This document shows positions 8,150-12,987 of a DNA stretch of 12,987 nucleotides, piece after piece; positions within the stretch are counted from its first letter, which is position 1, and each line of letters begins with the position of its first letter. The notes under the pieces are model-generated. The model did no database searches. It was not told the origin of the DNA and was given only the letters and a program-made list of their open reading frames with translations. Origin of the DNA: CAZGTQ01 sp964528575 (GTDB lineage Bacteria > Planctomycetota > UBA1135 > GCA-002686595); contig CAZGTQ010000181.1 in NCBI GenBank assembly GCA_964528575.1, forward strand, positions 1 to 12,987, read 5' to 3'. Made by a program: the position numbers and the translations under genes.

Positions 8150-9898
8150 ATGCTCCGCATCCCGTTGCTCGCCGTCCTCGCTCTTTCGCCGCTGGCGCTG
8201 CTCGACGACGAGCCCGTGAGCCGCGTCGCGGGCGTCGTGCTCGCCCCCGACGGCGCGCCGGCGGCGGGCGTCGAGCCAGTCCGCCACGCGATCGCGCCCG
8301 CGGGAACGATAGCGGACGCGCGCGCGCCAGCCGTCGACGTCGGCGTCGCCCGCAGCGGAGATGCGCAGGCGGAGCTGGACCCGCGGGACGAGGCGGAGCG
8401 TCCAGTCGCACGGCGAGCACGTCGCGTGGTCGTGCTCCACGCCGTCGAGGTCGAAGTCGATGCGCGAGTTCCCGCGCGCGCGCGCGCGGACCGGCCTCGG
8501 CGGAAACAGCTCCTCCGTCACGAAGCGCCCTTGCGCGTCCGTCTTCACGCGCCCGACCTCGCGCGCGGCGTTGCGATCCTCCGCTACCCGCGCGCGGAGC
8601 TCGAGGAGGCGGCGTCCGCGTCGTTCCCGCGCGTCGAAGTGGAGAGCACCGACGGCGTGTGGCACGGGATCGCGCCGATCGCGAGCGCGGCACCGCTCGG
8701 ACCGCTCGACGTAGAGATCCTCGTCGAGGAGGTCCGGGCGTCGGTCGCGGGAGTCGTGCTCACGAAGACCGGAGTGCCGATCTTCGACGTCGCCGTCTCG
8801 CTCGACCTCCTCGACGCCCCGGACGGCCGGGGGTTCAGGCGCCGCTCGTCGGGCGCGAGCTATACGTTCGCTCGATGTCCTCCGGGCTGCTATCGACTGC
8901 GCGCGGCGCTGAAAGAGGACGTGTACGGCGTCGCCGCCCAGCGCGAGCGGATCGTCGTCGTGAGCGCCGGCGAGAACCGGCTCGAGCCGCTCGTGTTCGA
9001 CGAGGTCGTCGGCGGCGTCGACGGCAGAGCCTGTCATCCCGACGGCGAGCTGGCGCGCTGCGTCGTCGACCTGCGGCGCGTCGATGGCGGTGCTCTCCCG
9101 CCGGCGGCGCTCGGCGTGCTCCGCTGGTTCCGCGACGGCGAAAGCCGCTACTCGAAGGGAAGGGGTCATCGATCCGGCCACTTCGCCTTCGGCACGCTGC
9201 CCCGCGGCACGTACGAGTTGACGCTCGAGCCCGAGTGGCCCGGGAGCTTCGCGCCGGTGGAACGCACGCTCGTCCCGCCCTCCCACGACCTCGAGATCAC
9301 GCTCTCGGACCACGTCCCGCCCCGGATCGTGCACTTGGTGCCGATCGATCGCGCGAGCGGCGCTCCCATCGATCGCCCGGTCGTCGTCGTCACGGCGACC
9401 GACTCGCACTGGAGCTCGACGTTCCTGTTGCGACCGGGCGACGTCGAGGCGCCCCCGACCGGGAGCTTCGCCTGGTCGCTGCGCATGGACGGCTTCCGTC
9501 CAGCGCTCGGCGACTCGAGCGACCTCGCCGGCGCGCTCGAGGTCCCCCTCGAGCCGGGCTGGGGCGCGCTCGTCCGCTTTCGGCGCGCCGCCACGAAGTC
9601 GCGACTGCTCTCGAACGTCGAGCGCACCCCGCTCGATCCCGCCGTCGCGAACCTCGACGTGTTCGCCGACGGCGTGCTCGTCGCGCAGACCGACGCGACC
9701 GGCACGGCGCTCCTCACTCTCGAACAGCGCCCCGAGACGCTGACGGTCGGTGGCTGGCGCATCGCGGATCCATCGGGTCGGGTGGACGTCCTTCAGGGCC
9801 GCCCGTTCGGCCTCTGGTCCGGCGGTTCGGTCGCGGCCGCCGAGCGCGGCCACGTCCTCTGGCTCGCGCCGCTCGATGCCGTGGAGCGAGAGCGATGA
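8150..9898 (+). CDS. Carboxypeptidase-regulatory-like repeat protein, paralog 3, with internal inverted segment
   Basis: 582 residues. A signal-peptide-like start (LRIPLLAVLALSPLALL) joins almost directly to the first module (VSRVAGVVLAPDGAPAAGVE, 23-42) without the long linker of paralogs 1, 2 and 5. Residues 43-142 then look nothing like the sister proteins and are Ala/Arg-rich, because about 300 bp are inverted here (see the separate entry). Similarity resumes at ILRYPRAELEE (143) and FPRVEVESTDGVWHG, followed by modules at about 198-285, 288-385 and 390-462. The C-terminal module starts at LEPGWGALV (467) and closes with VGGWRIADPSG. As annotated, the first module is broken and probably cannot fold normally; if the segment were flipped back the protein would be the same length and family-like, minus two short blocks. 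The TGA overlaps the next ATG (ATGA). Function unknown. Confidence 0.8.
   Translation: MLRIPLLAVLALSPLALLDDEPVSRVAGVVLAPDGAPAAGVEPVRHAIAPAGTIADARAPAVDVGVARSGDAQAELDPRDEAERPVARRARRVVVLHAVEVEVDARVPARARADRPRRKQLLRHEAPLRVRLHAPDLARGVAILRYPRAELEEAASASFPRVEVESTDGVWHGIAPIASAAPLGPLDVEILVEEVRASVAGVVLTKTGVPIFDVAVSLDLLDAPDGRGFRRRSSGASYTFARCPPGCYRLRAALKEDVYGVAAQRERIVVVSAGENRLEPLVFDEVVGGVDGRACHPDGELARCVVDLRRVDGGALPPAALGVLRWFRDGESRYSKGRGHRSGHFAFGTLPRGTYELTLEPEWPGSFAPVERTLVPPSHDLEITLSDHVPPRIVHLVPIDRASGAPIDRPVVVVTATDSHWSSTFLLRPGDVEAPPTGSFAWSLRMDGFRPALGDSSDLAGALEVPLEPGWGALVRFRRAATKSRLLSNVERTPLDPAVANLDVFADGVLVAQTDATGTALLTLEQRPETLTVGGWRIADPSGRVDVLQGRPFGLWSGGSVAAAERGHVLWLAPLDAVERER
8276..8575 (-). other. Inverted coding segment inside paralog 3 (candidate invertible DNA or assembly inversion)
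   Basis: On the minus strand this block reads RNAAREVGRVKTDAQGRFV, then EHDHATCSPCDWTLRLVPR, then LRLRISAAG and DGWRARVRY, ending VADW. That matches in order the segment that follows the first 51-bp repeat in paralogs 2, 4 and 5 (for example KTDRDGRFV, PCSWTLHIVPR, LRLRILGAGEIV in paralog 4). The plus-strand reading of the same bases has no likeness to any sister protein. With these limits the block is exactly 100 codons and stays open and in frame in both orientations. The left limit is fairly sharp, just after the GVE codons; the right limit is uncertain by a few codons (8575-8581). No clear inverted repeats flank it. Confidence 0.82.
8473..8488. repeat. (CG)8 dinucleotide run
   Basis: Eight uninterrupted CG dinucleotides inside the inverted block of paralog 3. 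Alternating CG runs can adopt Z-DNA and are prone to slippage and sequencing error; in the restored orientation it encodes part of an RARAR stretch. It is in register with the open frame on both strands. Confidence 0.7.
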
Positions 9899-11817
9899 CG
9901 AGCGCGCGCACGACCTCGCTCCTCGGCGCGCTCGCCGTCACCGCGTTCGCGCTTGTGCTCGCCGGCGCGCGTGGCGAGCCGACCGTCGCGGCTCGGCTCT
10001 CGCTCACGGCGCCGGCGCCCACGCCGTTCCCCAGCCCCTACGACGACGAGCCCGCGCGCCGCGTCGCGGGCATCGTGCTCGCGCCCGACGGCTCGCCGGC
10101 GGCGGGCATCGTGCTCCATCTGCGGATGGCGCTGCTCGGGCGCGACGACGACGGTCCGAAGTGGCGCCGCGAGCAGGTGAAGACCGATCGCGACGGCCGC
10201 TTCGTCACGCGCCGGCCGTTCCCCGCGGGTCGCGTGCGCGTCGACGGAGAGCTGCGGGGCGAGGAGCTCGCGTTCGCTGAGGACCTGCACGCGCATCACG
10301 CGGACGAGGAGCCGTGCTCCTGGACGCTGCACATCGTCCCGCGTCCCGTGTTCCGGCTGCGCATCCTGGGCGCCGGCGAGATCGTGCCGAGCGGCTGGCA
10401 GGCGCGCGTCGCGCACGTCGGCCCCGACGGCGAACAGCTCGACTGGCCGTGGGAGCGGCTCGAGGGGGGCGACCCGTTGCCGCGGATCCGCTACTCCGCC
10501 AACCGCGCGACGGGCGCGCCCGTGCGGTTGCCGCGCATCGAGGTCCGATCGCGCGACGGCATCTGGCGGGGCGCGACGGCCGTCGCGACGGCGCGTCCCG
10601 CGGACGCGCTCGTCGTCGACCTCGAAGTCGAGCGCGTCGGCACCGTCCTCGCGGGACGCGTGCTCGCGGCGGGCGGCGATCCGATCGCATGGGCCCACGT
10701 CGACGTGACGCGCATCGACGAGACGCGCATCGACGAGACGCGGGTCGACGACACGCGTGTCGACGCGCGCGTCGACGAGGACGAGCAGAGCGCGACGTGC
10801 CGGACGGACGAGCGCGGGCGCTTCGAGCTCGACCACCACGCTCCGGGCACCTATCGCGTCGTCGCGCGCTGTGAAGCGCCAGGCGCGAAGCTCCAATCGC
10901 GCAAAGAGCGCGTCGTCGACGTCGGAGTCGGGCGCGTCGAGCTCGAGCCGTTCGTGCTCGACGAGATCGCGGGCGCGGTGAGCGGGCGCGTGCGATACCG
11001 CGACGAGGACGCGGCGCCGTGGTCGATCGTGCGCCTGCGTCCGGCGGGCGGCGACGAAGCGTGGGCTCGGGCGCGCGTGATCGGCGACGAACGCTACGAC
11101 CTCTCCGTGTTCACCGCGCACGACGTCGAGGCATTCGACTTCGACAAGCTCCCCGCCGGCACGTACGAGCTCGCGCTGCTGCCGCCGTGGCCGGGCGCGT
11201 TCGAGCCGCAGACGCGCACGGTCGTCCCGCCCGCGAGCGGGCTCGTGCTCGAGCTGCGCGGCACGCCGGTCCGCGCGGTGCGGCTTCGCTTGCTCGACCG
11301 CGCGACGCGCGAGCCGATCGAAGGCGGCATGGTCTGCCTGAGCACGAGCACCGTGTGGCGCCTCGTGGAGGCGTTCTCGAACAGCGATGGGCTCGTGACG
11401 CTGCCCGTGCCCGAATCCGACGACGCGGCCGTCGCCATCCACGTCCTGACGGGGCGCCACTCTCCCGCGCTGCTCCAGCCGCAGAACCTGCCGCGCGACG
11501 GCACCGTTTTCGACGTGCCGCTCGAGCGCGGCTGGGGCACGCTCGTCCGGCTGCGGCGCGCGTCGCCCGACTCGCCGTGGCGCGAGCTCCAGTGGACGCC
11601 GCCCGATCCGGAGCTCGCCGGTGTCGCGTTGCACGCGGGCGGCGAGCACGTCGCGACGACGGACACGACGGGCACGGCGACGATCGCGCTCCGCACCACA
11701 CATGCGGAGCCGACCGTCCCCGGCTGGCGCGTGGTCGCGCGCTCGGGGCCCTTCGGGAGCTGGCCCGACGCGTCGCCGCTGATCGAGCTCGAACCCATCG
11801 AGGACGACGGGCGTTAG
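9895..11817 (+). CDS. Carboxypeptidase-regulatory-like repeat protein, paralog 4
   Basis: 640 residues. N-terminal hydrophobic stretch at about 8-25 (SLLGALAVTAFALVLAGARG) resembles a signal peptide; a short Pro-rich linker leads to the first module ARRVAGIVLAPDGSPAAG (54-71), TDRDGRF and PCSWTLHIV (Cys141). The central segment GEIVPSGWQARV ... LDWPWERLEGGDPLPRIRY (161-200) is intact and shows what paralog 3 should contain. Later modules: about 249-355 (interrupted by an in-frame pentapeptide repeat at 272-291), 358-450, 458-540. The C-terminal module starts LERGWGTLVRL (543), closing with PGWRVVARSG. GGAG at 9883-9886, 8 bases before the ATG, is a reasonable ribosome site, and the ATG overlaps the previous stop as ATGA. 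No enzymatic motif is seen; envelope location and beta-sandwich structure are inferred. Confidence 0.86.
   Translation: MTSARTTSLLGALAVTAFALVLAGARGEPTVAARLSLTAPAPTPFPSPYDDEPARRVAGIVLAPDGSPAAGIVLHLRMALLGRDDDGPKWRREQVKTDRDGRFVTRRPFPAGRVRVDGELRGEELAFAEDLHAHHADEEPCSWTLHIVPRPVFRLRILGAGEIVPSGWQARVAHVGPDGEQLDWPWERLEGGDPLPRIRYSANRATGAPVRLPRIEVRSRDGIWRGATAVATARPADALVVDLEVERVGTVLAGRVLAAGGDPIAWAHVDVTRIDETRIDETRVDDTRVDARVDEDEQSATCRTDERGRFELDHHAPGTYRVVARCEAPGAKLQSRKERVVDVGVGRVELEPFVLDEIAGAVSGRVRYRDEDAAPWSIVRLRPAGGDEAWARARVIGDERYDLSVFTAHDVEAFDFDKLPAGTYELALLPPWPGAFEPQTRTVVPPASGLVLELRGTPVRAVRLRLLDRATREPIEGGMVCLSTSTVWRLVEAFSNSDGLVTLPVPESDDAAVAIHVLTGRHSPALLQPQNLPRDGTVFDVPLERGWGTLVRLRRASPDSPWRELQWTPPDPELAGVALHAGGEHVATTDTTGTATIALRTTHAEPTVPGWRVVARSGPFGSWPDASPLIELEPIEDDGR
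10708..10767 (+). repeat. 15-bp tandem repeat, four units, in frame
   Basis: Units at 10708-10722 and 10723-10737 are identical (ACGCGCATCGACGAG); 10738-10752 and 10753-10767 are diverged copies, followed by a partial fifth. They encode TRIDE, TRIDE, TRVDD, TRVDA and RVDED, inserted in a loop of the second module of paralog 4 and absent from its sisters. Each unit is five codons, so changes in copy number would keep the frame. Confidence 0.9.
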
Positions 11818-11826
11818 CCTGGAGCC

Positions 11827-12987
11827 GTGGACCGCACGCTCGCTCTCGTCGCCGCCCTGCTCGTCGCGGTGCTCGCCCTCGCGGGCGCGCTGGTCGCCTT
11901 CGTCGTGACGAGCGGCGGCGCCGGCACCGCGCGCGCGGCGGTCGCGCCGACGACGGCGAGCGACAGCGAAAGGGCGGCGAGCGACGGAACCGCGCTCGTC
12001 CGCACGCAGGAGCCGACGCCCGCGCCCGCGGCCGCCGCCGTCGCGCGCGAGCCGGCGCGCACGGTCGTCGAGCCCACCGAGCCGCCGGCGCCGCCGCTCG
12101 AGGAGAGCCCGTACGAAGGCGTGCGAGCGGCGCGCGTCGCGGGGCGCGTGCTCCTCCCCGACGGCTCGCCGGCAGCGGGGGTGCGGCTCGTGCTCAGCAC
12201 GTCGCTGCTCGGGATCGTCGGCGAGGACGAGTCGAAGTGGCTGCGCGAGCGGCTCGAGACCGACGAAGACGGCTCTTTCGAGTCGAGCGAGCTCTTCCCC
12301 GCCGGCACCGTGCGCGCACGCGGTCGCATCGAGCGCGACCGTCTCGATTTCGCACGCAACGTGCACGAGCACCTCGAACGCCGCTCGCGCTGCGACTGGA
12401 CGCTGCGCATCGCCGCGGATCTCGAGCTCCGGCTGCGCATCGCGGGCGCCGGCGAGGTCCGGGCGGACGCGTGGCACGCGCGCATCGTGCACGCCGACGA
12501 GCACGGCTACGAGCGAACGTGGTCCTGGCGCGGCCTGTACGGCGCGGGACACGTGGGCGCGCTCCGCTACCGGCGCTCGCAGATCGGCGAGCCGCCGTTC
12601 GTGCAGCCGCGGGTCGAAGTCGTGTCGAACGACGGCATGTGGCGCGGCTTCGCGTCGCTGCCGACGGCGGCGCCGCGCAAGCCGCTCGACGTCGACGTCG
12701 AAGTGACGCGCGTCGGGGCGGTGCTCACCGGCACCGTCGTCACGGCGGAGGGCGAGCCGATCGAGGACGCGAGCGTGACGTGCACGCCGCTCGAGGAGGA
12801 GCGCGGCCAAGCGTTCGACCCGCGTGTCCGTCCCTCGCAGGAGGGTGGCTTCGTGATCGAGCGGTGCACGCCCGGCCGCTACCGCGTGGAAGTGACGCCG
12901 GACGTGGACGGCGTCGACGCGCGCCGCGAGCGCGTCGTCGCCGTCGAAGCCGGCACCACCGAGCTCGCTCCGTTCGTCTTCGACGAG
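11827..12987 (+). CDS. Carboxypeptidase-regulatory-like repeat protein, paralog 5, 3' end outside window
   Basis: 387 codons visible, open to the window edge. I place the start at GTG 11827, 9 bases after the previous stop. That TAG is in the same frame, so the start cannot be further upstream, and a later start would cut into the hydrophobic helix (about 4-28). GGAG lies only 2 bases before the GTG, which is unusually close. After a long Ala/Pro/Glu linker (to about 100) come RVAGRVLLPDGSPAAGVRLV, LLGIVGEDESKW, ETDEDGSF and RCDWTLRIA, matching paralogs 2 and 4. The central segment GEVRADAWHARIV ... ALRYRRSQIG follows, then a second module (GAVLTGTVVTAEGEPI) that ends in the family motif ELAPFVFDE. 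This is the same order as the sisters, so roughly 250-270 more residues are expected beyond the window. Function unknown. Confidence 0.82.
   Translation, partial: MDRTLALVAALLVAVLALAGALVAFVVTSGGAGTARAAVAPTTASDSERAASDGTALVRTQEPTPAPAAAAVAREPARTVVEPTEPPAPPLEESPYEGVRAARVAGRVLLPDGSPAAGVRLVLSTSLLGIVGEDESKWLRERLETDEDGSFESSELFPAGTVRARGRIERDRLDFARNVHEHLERRSRCDWTLRIAADLELRLRIAGAGEVRADAWHARIVHADEHGYERTWSWRGLYGAGHVGALRYRRSQIGEPPFVQPRVEVVSNDGMWRGFASLPTAAPRKPLDVDVEVTRVGAVLTGTVVTAEGEPIEDASVTCTPLEEERGQAFDPRVRPSQEGGFVIERCTPGRYRVEVTPDVDGVDARRERVVAVEAGTTELAPFVFDE

Noticed and set aside
8276..8575. Site-specific invertase switch as a firm call
   Set aside because: No recombinase gene is in the window, no convincing inverted repeats bound the block, and short family blocks are missing at both ends. 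It is kept only as one of three explanations.
7793..9853. A minus-strand open frame through paralog 3 considered as a separate gene
   Set aside because: Only the 8276-8575 part resembles the family; sequence on both sides is shadow of the plus-strand gene. This is better read as an inversion than as an antisense gene.
9793..12810. A minus-strand open frame of 1005 codons antisense to paralogs 4 and 5
   Set aside because: It is an Arg/Ala/Asp-rich shadow caused by GC-rich codon structure. The plus-strand frames have clear family motifs and signal sequences here; the antisense one has none.
1..12987. CRISPR array, tRNA, rRNA, insertion sequence or prophage genes
   Set aside because: No regularly spaced repeats with unique spacers, no cloverleaf or rRNA core sequence, and no transposase or phage-like frame were seen on either strand.

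Overview
This is a very GC-rich bacterial window with dense, overlapping genes and long antisense shadow frames. Tandem, secreted or anchored carboxypeptidase-regulatory-like (beta-sandwich) proteins beside ordinary housekeeping genes suggest Planctomycetota or possibly Myxococcota. That placement is inference; there is no rRNA or tRNA to fix it.

Left part (about 1-3850). The window opens inside a plus-strand Res subunit of a type III restriction-modification system: helicase motifs followed by a C-terminal PD-(D/E)XK nuclease. Its 3' end overlaps by 20 bases the end of a convergent minus-strand operon. Read 5' to 3' on the minus strand, that operon holds an anchored coiled-coil protein of unknown function, a DUF983 zinc-ribbon membrane protein and MutM (Fpg), with overlapping or nearly touching genes.

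Right part (3988 to the end). After a 141-base divergent intergenic region come five head-to-tail plus-strand paralogs of about 580-730 residues, the last cut by the window edge. Each has an N-terminal hydrophobic segment, repeated beta-sandwich modules of the CarboxypepD_reg type and, in the four complete copies, a conserved C-terminal 'GWG' module. Overlapping stop/start codons (TGATG, ATGA) and gaps of about 10 bases suggest one transcript. No catalytic residues are recognisable; a structural or adhesive cell-envelope role is the most that can be inferred.

The most striking observation is in the third paralog. About 300 bp (near 8276-8575) are inverted relative to the rest of the gene. The minus strand of this block encodes the segment that the sister genes carry at the same place on the plus strand (KTDxxGRF ... 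CDWTLR ... GWRARV). The frame is open and in register in both orientations, and short blocks conserved in the sister genes are missing at both breakpoints. It could be a fixed local inversion, a phase-variable switch or an assembly error. No recombinase gene or clear inverted repeat is visible here.
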